Source: Mesorhizobium sp. 131-2-1
GTDB taxonomy: Bacteria; Pseudomonadota; Alphaproteobacteria; Rhizobiales; Rhizobiaceae
Assembly (NCBI RefSeq): GCF_016756535.1
Contig: NZ_AP023247.1
Coordinates: forward strand, 2,666,501 to 2,730,500
Reading direction: 5' to 3'
Length of the DNA stretch: 64,000 nucleotides
Positions 8,905-16,610 of the stretch are shown in pieces. The stretch's first letter is position 1. Each line of letters opens with the position of its first letter. A program made the position numbers and the translations under genes. The notes under the pieces are model-generated. The model did no database searches, had not been told where the DNA came from, and saw only the letters and a program-made list of their open reading frames with translations.

Positions 8905-9690
8905 CTAACGCGCCGGCGCGATAAGCGCGAAATGCGCACCTTGCGGATCCGTGCACTGGACGATCCAATCTCCGCCGGGCACCTCCATCGGCCCCATGAT
9001 GACCTTGCCGCCATTGTCGGTGACGCGCTTGGCCGCCGCGTCGATGGCGGCGACGTTGAAGTAGAACTGCCAGGCCGGCACCGGGATCTGCTCAGGCTTG
9101 TTCATCATGCCGCCGACAGGCTCGCCGCCAGAAGCAAAGACCTGATAGGTGCCCATGGCCGGGCCCATGTCGAAGTCGCCAGCCTTGGTCCAGCCGAACT
9201 GGCCGGCATAGAAGTCGAGAGCCGCCTTCCAGTCCGTCGTGTAGAGCTCGTGCCAGCCGATATGGCCAGGCGTTCTCGCCGGCACAGGCGGCTGGTCGGG
9301 CTGGTTCGGCTGCAGGAACATGAAGGTCGCGCCCTGCGGGTCGGCAACAACGGCAAAGCGGCCGACGCCGGGAATGTCATCGGGCGCGCGGTGCACCGCG
9401 CCGCCTGCGTCCTTCAGCGAGTTCGTGGCGGCTTCGATGTCCGGGGTGTGGATATAGCCGAGCCAGGCCGGCGGCATGCCCATCCTGGCGGCGTCCTCAG
9501 GCAAGGTCATCAAGCCGCCGACGCCATGCTCGCCGGAATTCATGACGATATAGCGCGGCATGCCGGGAGCCTTGTCGAAGGGTTGGCCCTTCCAGCCGAC
9601 AACGGCCGTGTAGAATATCTCGGCGGCGTCCAGGTCAGTGGTCATCAACTCGTACCAGAAGAACGGCATCGGGGACTTCGGCATCGTCAT
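8905..9690 (-). CDS. VOC (glyoxalase/bleomycin-resistance fold) family protein, two domains
   Basis: A 261-residue protein made of two consecutive VOC domains. The first opens FFWYELMTTDLDAAEIFY and the second GHIGWHELYTTDWKAALDFY, each with the beta-alpha-beta-beta-beta pattern and ending PQGATFMF / PQGAHFAL. Such paired-VOC proteins are abundant in soil bacteria, and most have no defined substrate. His and Glu residues at the metal-ligand positions are only partly kept, so enzymatic activity is uncertain. Confidence 0.85.
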   Translation of the reverse strand: MTMPKSPMPFFWYELMTTDLDAAEIFYTAVVGWKGQPFDKAPGMPRYIVMNSGEHGVGGLMTLPEDAARMGMPPAWLGYIHTPDIEAATNSLKDAGGAVHRAPDDIPGVGRFAVVADPQGATFMFLQPNQPDQPPVPARTPGHIGWHELYTTDWKAALDFYAGQFGWTKAGDFDMGPAMGTYQVFASGGEPVGGMMNKPEQIPVPAWQFYFNVAAIDAAAKRVTDNGGKVIMGPMEVPGGDWIVQCTDPQGAHFALIAPAR

Positions 9691-9856
9691 GCTCCTTGGT
9701 TTCCTCGGTTGATCATCCCGTGATCCATCTTAGGACGGTCCCGGCGACAGGAAACCGACATGGGCCGCAAATCGATGGCGGCAAGGTATCGTCCTCGCAA
9801 TCTTGCGCGCCTCGCGGTTTTCGCCTTTGCTTGTCCATCAATGAGGGGGGCGATTC

Positions 9857-10582
9857 ATGCGCCTGATGTCGCTTACGCCGGAGCTTGTGGCGCTCTGCCA
9901 CCGGGAGGAAACCGATCCAGGTCCGGACGGCAGCTGGACGCAGTTGAACGATGACGATTTCCGCGCCCTTGCCCAGCGCCTTGCCAGTGAAGCCGACGAG
10001 GGGCCGCTGTGGGTTTTCGCTTATGGCTCGCTGATCTGGAAACCGGCCTTCGAATCGGTCGAGCAGCAACGCGCCTCGGCCCATGGCTGGCATCGCTCGT
10101 TCTGCCTCGACATTATGCGCTGGCGCGGCAGCGCCGCGCAGCCGGGGCTGATGATGGCGCTGGAACGGGGCGGGCGATGCGATGGCGTGATCTACCGTCT
10201 GCCGGACGGCGAGAAGCCGGCCCAGATCGAGAGGCTGCTGCGGCGTGAGATCGATGACCACGAGAGCATCGAGTCTGTCAGATGGGTTCCGGTGCGCACC
10301 GCGCAAGGTCCGCTTAGGGCGCTGGGCTTCTGGGTCGGGGTGACCGGCAGGGGCACATCGCTTGGGCAGCCGCTGGAAAAGGTGGCGCGGGTGCTGGCCC
10401 GCGCCTGCGGTCATGTCGGCTCAGGCGCCGAATACCTCTACAACACCGTCAGCCATCTCGAGACGTTCGGCATCCATGACCGCAATCTGTGGCGGCTGCA
10501 GGAACTGGTCGCGGACGAGATCAGGTCGATCCATCGACACAGGATCGGAAGCGAGGAGCCGTCCGCGGCCGTCGTTGTATAA
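9857..10582 (+). CDS. Gamma-glutamylcyclotransferase, ChaC family
   Basis: A 241-residue protein of the ChaC family, which cleaves gamma-glutamyl peptides such as glutathione, releasing 5-oxoproline. The substrate-loop motif WVFAYGSLIWKP is present near residue 53, and the acidic segment RREIDDHES lies where the catalytic Glu is expected. AGGGGGG sits 6 bases before the start. A 5-oxoprolinase gene at 57-61 kb could process its product, although it is far away in the window. It is directly upstream of the preT-preA operon but separated by a probable promoter region. Confidence 0.85.
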   Translation: MRLMSLTPELVALCHREETDPGPDGSWTQLNDDDFRALAQRLASEADEGPLWVFAYGSLIWKPAFESVEQQRASAHGWHRSFCLDIMRWRGSAAQPGLMMALERGGRCDGVIYRLPDGEKPAQIERLLRREIDDHESIESVRWVPVRTAQGPLRALGFWVGVTGRGTSLGQPLEKVARVLARACGHVGSGAEYLYNTVSHLETFGIHDRNLWRLQELVADEIRSIHRHRIGSEEPSAAVVV

Positions 10583-10603
10583 CATGAGTATGATTATCAT
10601 GTT
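10581..10603 (+). terminator. Possible weak terminator after the ChaC gene
   Basis: AACATGA and TCATGTT form a 7-bp inverted repeat with a 9-base loop, followed by TTTATC. It overlaps the ChaC stop codon. The stem is AT-rich and the T-run short, so it could equally be an operator. Confidence 0.3.
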
Positions 10604-10636
10604 TTATCGAGGCTTTTCAGCGGCTTGCGCCGAAAA

Positions 10637-10652
10637 TTGACCAATTGATAAA
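10637..10652 (+). promoter_or_regulatory. Candidate RutR operator upstream of preT-preA
   Basis: TTGACCAATTGATAAA matches the E. coli RutR consensus TTGACCANNTGGTCAA at 12 of the 14 fixed positions. It lies 49 bases before preT and would suit repression relieved by uracil or thymine. The TTGACC half could also serve as a -35 element, so operator and promoter may overlap. A second site of this type is at 18273. Confidence comes from the two sites lying before the two halves of one pathway and beside a RutR-like gene. Confidence 0.6.
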
Positions 10653-10700
10653 AAAATAAAACGTGCTAGCCTTCCCCAAAACAAAACAAGGGGAACCGGA

Positions 10701-12065
10701 ATGGCGACTGGTCATTTCAAGGAAGGCATAGCCGGCGGCCGGCTGTCATCCGAGCAATATGCCGACAATTTTTCCGACCTGCATCCGCCGCTCGACCATC
10801 ACGAGGCGCTGGTCGAGAGCGATCGCTGCTACTTCTGCTACGACGCGCCGTGCATGAACGCATGCCCGACCTCGATCGACATTCCTCTGTTCATCCGCCA
10901 GATCTCGACCGGCAATCCGCTCGGCTCGGCGAAGACCATTTTCGACCAGAACATCCTTGGCGGCATGTGCGCCCGCGTCTGCCCGACCGAGACGCTCTGC
11001 GAGGAGGTCTGCGTGCGCGAGGTGGCGGAGGGCAAGCCGGTGCAGATCGGCCGCCTGCAGCGCTACGCCACCGATGTCGCGATGAGTGAGGACAAGCAGT
11101 TCTACACGCGCGCCGAGCCGACCGGAAAGTCGGTCGCGGTGGTCGGCGCCGGTCCGGCCGGGCTTGCCGCCGCGCATCGGCTCGCCCGCCATGGCCATGA
11201 GGTGACCATATTGGAGGCGCGCGCGAAGGCCGGCGGCCTCAACGAATACGGCATCGCGGCCTACAAGAGCGTCGACAATTTCGCCCAGGCCGAGGTCGAC
11301 TATGTCACCTCCATCGGCGGCATCGACATCCAGAACGGCAAAGCGCTCGGCCGCGACTACCAGCTCTCCGACCTGATCCGGAATTACGACGCGGTGTTCC
11401 TCGGCATGGGGCTTGGCGGCGTCAACGCGCTGCGTGCCGAAGGCGAGGACGCCGATGGTGTCAACAATGCCGTGGAATTCATCGCCGAGCTTCGCCAGGC
11501 GAGCGATCTTTCGGGCCTGCCGGTCGGCCGGCGCGTCGTCGTCATCGGCGGCGGCATGACGGCGATCGATGCCGCGGTGCAGTCGAAGCTGCTCGGCGCC
11601 GAGGAGGTGACGATCTGCTACCGGCGCGGCCAGGAGCACATGAATGCCTCCGGCTTCGAGCAGGATCTAGCCGCCGCCAACGGCGTCATCATCCGCCACT
11701 GGCTGCAGCCGAAGCGGGTCATTGCCGAGAACGGCAAGGTGTCGGCGATCGAACTCGAATACACGGCGATGAGCGGCGACAAGCTGGCCGGCACCGGCGA
11801 GCGGCTTACGCTTGCCGCCGACCAGGTGTTCAAGGCGATCGGCCAGAGCTTTGTGCCGGCCGCGCTGAACGGCAGCGGCGCTGCGATCGAGCTGGAAGGC
11901 GGCCGCATCAAGGTCGATGCCGAGGGCCGCACGTCGCTGGCCAAGGTCTGGGCCGGCGGCGACTGCATCTTTGGTGGCGACGACCTCACCGTCTCGGCCG
12001 TGGCGCAGGGCCGCGACGCGGCGGAATCCATCCACCGGGCACTGACCTCTAACGGGAGGGCATGA
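10701..12065 (+). CDS. preT: NAD(P)-dependent dihydropyrimidine dehydrogenase subunit PreT
   Basis: A 454-residue flavoprotein that passes electrons from NAD(P)H to PreA for reduction of uracil and thymine. The N-terminal Fer4_20 domain has Cys43, 46, 51, 55 and 90, 94, 100, 104, enough for two [4Fe-4S] clusters. The FAD loop is VVGAGPAGLAAAHR (about 148-160), and a second Rossmann loop VVVIGGGMTAID binds NAD(P)H. A GGGGAACCGG sequence precedes ATG. It overlaps preA in an ATGA junction or ends 2 bases before it, depending on the preA start. A RutR-like operator lies upstream. Confidence 0.92.
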   Translation: MATGHFKEGIAGGRLSSEQYADNFSDLHPPLDHHEALVESDRCYFCYDAPCMNACPTSIDIPLFIRQISTGNPLGSAKTIFDQNILGGMCARVCPTETLCEEVCVREVAEGKPVQIGRLQRYATDVAMSEDKQFYTRAEPTGKSVAVVGAGPAGLAAAHRLARHGHEVTILEARAKAGGLNEYGIAAYKSVDNFAQAEVDYVTSIGGIDIQNGKALGRDYQLSDLIRNYDAVFLGMGLGGVNALRAEGEDADGVNNAVEFIAELRQASDLSGLPVGRRVVVIGGGMTAIDAAVQSKLLGAEEVTICYRRGQEHMNASGFEQDLAAANGVIIRHWLQPKRVIAENGKVSAIELEYTAMSGDKLAGTGERLTLAADQVFKAIGQSFVPAALNGSGAAIELEGGRIKVDAEGRTSLAKVWAGGDCIFGGDDLTVSAVAQGRDAAESIHRALTSNGRA

Positions 12066-12067
12066 GC

Positions 12068-13381
12068 ATGGCAGACATCCGCAACAATTTCGTCGGCATC
12101 AAGTCGCCCAATCCGTTCTGGCTGGCCTCGGCACCGCCGACCGACAAGGCCTACAACGTCATCCGCGCCTTCAAGGCGGGCTGGGGCGGCGTGGTCTGGA
12201 AGACGCTGGGCGAAGAGGGGCCGCCGGTGGTCAACGTCAACGGCCCGCGCTACGGCGCGATCTGGGGCGCCGACCGCCGCTTGCTCGGCCTGAACAACAT
12301 CGAGCTGATCACCGACCGCGAGCTGCAGACCAATCTGCGCGAGATCAAGCAGGTCAAGCAGGATTGGCCCGATCGCGCCGTCGTCGTCTCGCTGATGGTG
12401 CCCTGCGTCGAGGAAAGCTGGAAGGCGATCCTGCCGGTGGTCGAGGAAACCGGCGCCGACGGCATCGAGCTCAATTTCGGCTGCCCGCATGGCATGTCGG
12501 AGCGCGGCATGGGCTCGGCGGTCGGCCAGGTGCCGGAATATATCGAAATGGTGGTGCGCTGGTGCAAAGCGAACACCCGCATGCCGGTCATCACCAAGCT
12601 GACGCCCAACATCACCGACATCCGCAAGCCGGCGCGGGCGGCGCACGCCGGCGGCACGGACGCTGTGTCGCTGATCAACACCATCAACTCGATCACCGGC
12701 GTCGATCTCGACAGTTTCGCACCGCAGCCGACGATCGACGGCAAGGGCTCGCATGGCGGCTATTGCGGCCCGGCGGTGAAGCCGATCGCCATGAACATGG
12801 TGGCCGAAATCGCGCGTGATTCTGAAACCCGCGGTCTGCCGATCTCCGGCATCGGCGGCATCACCACCTGGCGCGACGCGGCCGAATTCATGGCGCTGGG
12901 CGCCGGCAACGTGCAGGTCTGCACGGCGGCGATGACCTACGGCTTCAAGATCGTGCAGGAGATGATCGCCGGCCTCGAGAACTGGATGGACGAGAAAGGC
13001 CATGCCTCGCTCGACGAAATCGTCGGCCGCGCCACGCCCAACGTCACCGACTGGCAGTATCTCAACCTCAACTATGTCGCCAAGGCGCATATCAACCAGG
13101 ACGCCTGCATCCAGTGCGGCCGCTGCCACATTGCCTGCGAGGACACTTCGCACCAGGCGATCACCAGCATGGTCGATGGCAAGAGACACTTCGAGGTGAT
13201 CGACGCCGAGTGCGTTGGCTGCAATCTGTGCGTCAATGTCTGCCCGGTCGAGGGCTGCATCACCATGGAGCCGCTGGCCGCAGGCGCGATGGACGAGCGC
13301 ACCGGCAAGCCGGTGTCGCCGATCTATGCCAACTGGACGACGCACCCGAACAATCCGATGGCCAAGGTGGCGGCGGAGTAG
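12068..13381 (+). CDS. preA: NAD-dependent dihydropyrimidine dehydrogenase subunit PreA
   Basis: A 437-residue catalytic subunit: an FMN TIM barrel like dihydroorotate dehydrogenase followed by a ferredoxin-like tail. The motif ELNFGCPHGMSERGMG holds a Cys (about residue 139) that I align with the catalytic Cys671 of mammalian dihydropyrimidine dehydrogenase; the Ser before it there is Gly here. The tail carries CIQCGRCHIAC and CVGCNLCVNVCP for two [4Fe-4S] clusters. I choose ATG 12068 because GGGAGGG is 7 bases upstream; the ATG at 12062 is only 1 base from it. It makes dihydrouracil or dihydrothymine, the substrate of the dihydropyrimidinase at 21097. Confidence 0.92.
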   Translation: MADIRNNFVGIKSPNPFWLASAPPTDKAYNVIRAFKAGWGGVVWKTLGEEGPPVVNVNGPRYGAIWGADRRLLGLNNIELITDRELQTNLREIKQVKQDWPDRAVVVSLMVPCVEESWKAILPVVEETGADGIELNFGCPHGMSERGMGSAVGQVPEYIEMVVRWCKANTRMPVITKLTPNITDIRKPARAAHAGGTDAVSLINTINSITGVDLDSFAPQPTIDGKGSHGGYCGPAVKPIAMNMVAEIARDSETRGLPISGIGGITTWRDAAEFMALGAGNVQVCTAAMTYGFKIVQEMIAGLENWMDEKGHASLDEIVGRATPNVTDWQYLNLNYVAKAHINQDACIQCGRCHIACEDTSHQAITSMVDGKRHFEVIDAECVGCNLCVNVCPVEGCITMEPLAAGAMDERTGKPVSPIYANWTTHPNNPMAKVAAE

Positions 13382-13397
13382 GCATTCGACAAAAAAG

Positions 13398-13420
13398 CGG
13401 CGCCTTCGGGCGCCGTTTTT
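13398..13420 (+). terminator. Rho-independent terminator of preT-preA
   Basis: CGGCGCC and GGCGCCG pair perfectly around a TTCG tetraloop, followed by TTTTT. It lies 17 bases after the preA stop. Confidence 0.9.
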
Positions 13421-13435
13421 CATTTTCCTATTGCA

Positions 13436-13466
13436 GATAAAAAATATCCACGATAAAAGATATCCA
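13436..13466. promoter_or_regulatory. Tandem operator-like repeats before the Rrf2 regulator gene
   Basis: GATAAAAAATATCCA is followed after one base by GATAAAAGATATCCA, 14 of 15 identical with a 16-base period. Each copy holds the inverted repeat GATA-N5-TATC. The pair ends 19 bases before the regulator start, overlapping where the promoter should be, so autoregulation by the Rrf2 protein is likely. Confidence 0.55.
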
Positions 13467-13485
13467 TGAAATGGAGCGAGGCATC

Positions 13486-14013
13486 ATGAAGCTGGGCGAG
13501 GGCGTCGAAGCGGCCATCCATTGCGCGGCCACGCTTGCCGGTGTGGACGGCAACAGCACCATGCCGGCTGCGGCCCTTGCGGAGTGCTTTGGCCTGTCAC
13601 CTAGCTATCTCCTGAAGCACCTCAACATGCTGACGGCTTCCGGCATCCTGGAGTCGGTGCCGGGGCCGGCCGGCGGCTACCGGCTGGCGCGGCCGGCCGA
13701 GCGCATCACGCTGCTCGACATCGTGCTTGCCGTCGAGGGTAGAGAGCCGGCCTTCCGCTGCGGCGAGATCCGCCAGCGCGGCCCGGCCAAGCTCGACGCC
13801 TCGGCCTATGTGAAGCCGTGCGGCATCAATGCGGCGATGCTCAAGGCCGAGCGCGCCTATCGGGCAGCGCTCGACGAGGTCAGGCTGTCGGCGATCGTGG
13901 CCGACTATGTCAGCGAGGCCGATCCGCGCTCGGTCGCGGCGGGCTGCGCTTTCGTCGAACGTCACCAGCGGCCGCAGCGATCAGTTCAAAAAGTTCAACC
14001 AAGCAAAGCGTGA
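13486..14013 (+). CDS. Rrf2 family transcriptional regulator
   Basis: A 175-residue winged-helix regulator. The N-terminal HTH reads through SYLLKHLNMLTASGILES, followed by the wing GPAGGYRLARPAERITLLDI. Members sense redox or nitrosative stress, often through Fe-S clusters; only two Cys are in the effector half (FRCGEIR and KPCGINA), so a three-Cys cluster like IscR or NsrR is doubtful. I start at 13486, which has GAGG and GGAG just upstream, rather than the ATG at 13471. It is 12 bases from the AhpD-like gene and probably controls it. Confidence 0.85.
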   Translation: MKLGEGVEAAIHCAATLAGVDGNSTMPAAALAECFGLSPSYLLKHLNMLTASGILESVPGPAGGYRLARPAERITLLDIVLAVEGREPAFRCGEIRQRGPAKLDASAYVKPCGINAAMLKAERAYRAALDEVRLSAIVADYVSEADPRSVAAGCAFVERHQRPQRSVQKVQPSKA

Positions 14014-14025
14014 AAGGTAAGAGGT

Positions 14026-14484
14026 ATGAAACAGAGGCTGCAATTCTTCGCCAAGGCGCCTGAAGTCATGAAAGCGGTGTCGGCGCTCAACAAGGCGGTC
14101 GACGAGTGCGGGCTGGAGAAAGGCCTTTTGCATTTGATCAAGCTGCGGGCCTCCCAGATCAACGGCTGCTCCTTCTGCGTCGACATGCACAGCCGCGAGG
14201 CGCGGCAGGACGGCGAGACCGAGCAGCGGCTCTATCTCGTCGCTGCCTGGAAGGAATCGCCGCTGTTTTCCGAGCGCGAGCGTGCCGCGCTGGCCTGGAC
14301 CGAAGCGGTGACGAAGATTTCCGACAACGGCGTCCCGGACGAACTCTATGCGCGCACGCTGGCGCATTTCTCGGAAGAGGAACTGGTCAAGCTGTCCGTC
14401 GCGGTCGGCATGATCAACACCTGGAACCGGCTTTGCGTCCCGTTCCAGGCCATCCATCCGGTGCCGGCAGCGAAAGCTGCCTGA
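14026..14484 (+). CDS. Carboxymuconolactone decarboxylase family protein, AhpD-like
   Basis: A 152-residue all-helical protein of the CMD/AhpD superfamily. The hallmark motif is NGCSFCVDMHS, where the CxxC pair plus His form the peroxidase/disulfide-reductase site of AhpD. It follows the Rrf2 regulator by 12 bases and is closed by a strong terminator, so the two form a small redox-responsive operon. Alkylhydroperoxide or quinone-related reduction is the family role; the substrate here is unknown. Confidence 0.88.
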   Translation: MKQRLQFFAKAPEVMKAVSALNKAVDECGLEKGLLHLIKLRASQINGCSFCVDMHSREARQDGETEQRLYLVAAWKESPLFSERERAALAWTEAVTKISDNGVPDELYARTLAHFSEEELVKLSVAVGMINTWNRLCVPFQAIHPVPAAKAA

Positions 14485-14500
14485 CCAGTCCAACGACGGC

Positions 14501-14531
14501 GCGCGGGTCCAAGGGTGGACCCGCGCTTTTT
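14501..14531 (+). terminator. Rho-independent terminator of the Rrf2-AhpD-like operon
   Basis: GCGCGGGTCC and GGACCCGCGC form a perfect 10-bp stem with a 6-base loop, followed by TTTTT. It lies between the AhpD-like gene and the DoxX gene. Confidence 0.92.
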
Positions 14532-14548
14532 GTTTTGGGATCAATGTC

Positions 14549-14926
14549 ATGTTTGCGAATTTTCAGAACGAGATTCTGCTTGCCGCCCGCCTGCTGCTTG
14601 GCGGCGCCTTTGTCTTTGCCGGCCTGCGCAACATCCAGAACAGGGCTTTCCTCGCCCAGTTGATGGCAGGGCGCGGCGTGCCGCGGGCGGAACTGGCGCT
14701 ATGGCTCGGCATCGTCGTGCAGATCGTCGCCGGCGCCCTGGTGATATCGGGCATCTTGACCGCGCTTGCGGCTGCTTGCCTGATCCTGTTCCTCATCGTT
14801 GCGACGCCGATGTTCCACAATTTCTGGGATCATCAAGGCCCGGAGCGTGCGGCCCGCATCAACGGCTTTGTCGGCAATGTCGCGCTGACTGGAGGGTTCC
14901 TAGCGCTGATGGCGCAGCCGCTCTGA
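14549..14926 (+). CDS. DoxX family membrane protein
   Basis: A 125-residue four-helix membrane protein. It opens with AARLLLGGAFVFAGLRNIQN, the usual first helix of DoxX proteins, and has helices around WLGIVVQIVAGALVISGI and AAACLILFLIVATPMF. The gene starts 18 bases beyond the terminator of the preceding operon, so it must have its own promoter or depend on read-through. Its neighbours are redox genes (AhpD-like, SDRs), which fits a membrane redox role. No specific partner can be named. Confidence 0.85.
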   Translation: MFANFQNEILLAARLLLGGAFVFAGLRNIQNRAFLAQLMAGRGVPRAELALWLGIVVQIVAGALVISGILTALAAACLILFLIVATPMFHNFWDHQGPERAARINGFVGNVALTGGFLALMAQPL

Positions 14927-14943
14927 GAGCGGCGACAGGCCGC

Positions 14944-15666
14944 TCAGGCGGCGTATCGCAGGCCGCCATCGCAGGTCAGCACCTGGCCGGTCATGAAGCC
15001 GTTGGAGACAAGGAAAGCGATCGCGTCGGCGACGTCCTCGGCGCGGCCGATGCGGCCGACCGGCGTCTTGCCGGCATATTCGGCAAAGACCGCTTGCCGC
15101 TGGTCGTCCGGCAGGAAATCCCACCACGGCGTGTCGATGACACCGGGCGCGACGACGTTGACGCGCAGCGGCTTGAGCTCGACGGCGAGGATCGGCGCCA
15201 CTGTCAGAAGCATGCCGTTGATGGCGCCGATGCCAGCGATGCCGGGCGCCGCGAGCTGCGCCGATACGGCCGAAATGAAGGTCACCGATCCGGCTTTGCT
15301 CAGCGTCGGCAGGGCCGCCTGCAGGCAGGACAATTGCGGGCGGATCTTCTCGTCGACGCCGTTGCCGATGTCGGCGAGATCGAGGGTCACGAACGGCCCA
15401 AGCCCCTTGCCGCCGCTTGCGGCCAGGACGAGGTGATCGAACGGTCCGAGGTCGCCGAAGAACTGGTTGACCTCGTCCGGCTTCGAGGCATCGAAGGCAG
15501 CTTTCGCGGCAGCACCGCCAAGGCTCTTCCACGCGCTGTTGAGCTTATCCTCGTTGCGGCCGGTGATTGTCACTTTCATGCCCGGACCAACCAACTTGCG
15601 TGCAGTGGCAAGGCCTATGCCGGACGAGCCGCCGATAATGACGGTGTGCTGGATGTTCTCGCTCAT
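14944..15666 (-). CDS. SDR family oxidoreductase
   Basis: A 240-residue classical short-chain dehydrogenase. The cofactor loop is GGSSGIGLATA (TGxxxGxG variant), GRNED follows beta-2, and LAASGGKG stands where NNAG is usual. The catalytic Tyr/Lys motif YxxxK is not clear at its expected place, which reads GIGAINGMLL, so activity is uncertain. Its start overlaps the stop of the upstream SDR by 4 bases (ATGA), so the two are translationally coupled. Confidence 0.85.
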   Translation of the reverse strand: MSENIQHTVIIGGSSGIGLATARKLVGPGMKVTITGRNEDKLNSAWKSLGGAAAKAAFDASKPDEVNQFFGDLGPFDHLVLAASGGKGLGPFVTLDLADIGNGVDEKIRPQLSCLQAALPTLSKAGSVTFISAVSAQLAAPGIAGIGAINGMLLTVAPILAVELKPLRVNVVAPGVIDTPWWDFLPDDQRQAVFAEYAGKTPVGRIGRAEDVADAIAFLVSNGFMTGQVLTCDGGLRYAA

Positions 15667-16508
15667 GACTGCTGTTTCCTGCTTGTGGCTGAGGCACCCT
15701 CGATCAATTCGAGGCTCAAGGCCCGCAACTGGCGGCGTGCCCCTTCATTATAGGCTTGGGCGTCAGCGCGGGATTCGCGCTGGCCGTCGAAGTAAAGGCC
15801 GCTGCGTCCCTCGAGCGCCGGTGAGGCGGCGAGGTTGAAGATGGCGTCGGCGCCGGTCTCGACCGAGCTCCAGGGTGTGACGCCCGCCTGCCGGACCATG
15901 GTGGTATTCATGTAGCTTGCCGGATGCAGGGCGTTGACGGTGATGCCGCTGCCTTTCAGATGCTCCGCGAAGTCGATGGTGAACAGGATCTGCGCCAGCT
16001 TGCTCTGGCAGTAGGCGCGCACGCCGCTGTAGCCGTGGGTCAGCATGACATTGCCGAAGTCGATCGCCTGCTGGCCGGCCGAGGCGACATTGACGATGCG
16101 TGCCGGCGCGCTCGCCTTGAGCAGCGGCAGCAGTTCCGAGGTCAGCAGAAAGCCGGCGAGGTAGTTGACGGCGAAGCGCAGTTCGTAGCCGTCGGCGCTC
16201 ACCTGTCGTTTCGAGTCCTGGCCGCCAGTTCCGACGCCTGCATTGCTGATCAATATGTCGAGCCGGTTTGTTTTGGCGCGCACGGCTTCGGCGAAGCGGC
16301 GAACCTCAGCCAGCGACGAGAGATCGGCAACAAGAAGCTCGGCCTTGCCGCCCGAAGCCTCGATGACCGAAACGACTGCCTTGCCTCGGCCTTCGTCGCG
16401 GCCGTGCACCAGCACGCGGGCGCCGCTTGCGCCGAGCCTCTCCGCGACAACGCGGCCAACGCCGTCGGTCGATCCGGTGATGAGGACGGTCTTGTCTTTC
16501 AGGTCCAT
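15663..16508 (-). CDS. SDR family oxidoreductase
   Basis: A 281-residue short-chain dehydrogenase with a clear TGSTDGVGRVVAERL cofactor loop, SNAGVG in place of NNAG, and the catalytic segment YCQSKLAQ (YxxxK). The size and C-terminal half resemble retinol-dehydrogenase-like SDRs. I use the ATG at 16508, with GGAGG 8 bases upstream; another ATG lies 15 bases earlier. It is first gene of a two-SDR operon, divergent from an XRE regulator 102 bases away that is the likely controller. Confidence 0.88.
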   Translation of the reverse strand: MDLKDKTVLITGSTDGVGRVVAERLGASGARVLVHGRDEGRGKAVVSVIEASGGKAELLVADLSSLAEVRRFAEAVRAKTNRLDILISNAGVGTGGQDSKRQVSADGYELRFAVNYLAGFLLTSELLPLLKASAPARIVNVASAGQQAIDFGNVMLTHGYSGVRAYCQSKLAQILFTIDFAEHLKGSGITVNALHPASYMNTTMVRQAGVTPWSSVETGADAIFNLAASPALEGRSGLYFDGQRESRADAQAYNEGARRQLRALSLELIEGASATSRKQQS

Positions 16509-16585
16509 GTTCAGAGCCTCCATGTTTCGCTCTGAACGCAAGATGGGGCGCCTGGCGTAGCGCAAACAGTTCAAACTTTATCCTG

Positions 16586-16607
16586 GTATCGATACTGCTA
16601 TAATAGC
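16586..16607. promoter_or_regulatory. Palindromes between the SDR operon and its divergent XRE regulator
   Basis: GTATCGATAC (16586-16595) is a perfect palindrome, and GCTATAATAGC (16597-16607) is a second one with a central A. The second contains TATAAT ending only 6 bases before the regulator ATG. This suggests a -10 element within an operator and a nearly leaderless transcript. Confidence 0.45.
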
Positions 16608-16610
16608 GCG

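Noticed and set aside
11618..13423. Long minus-strand open frame of about 600 codons
   Set aside because: It is antisense to preT and preA, which have full domain motifs; its translation is Arg/His/Asp-rich as expected from GC-rich codon shadows.
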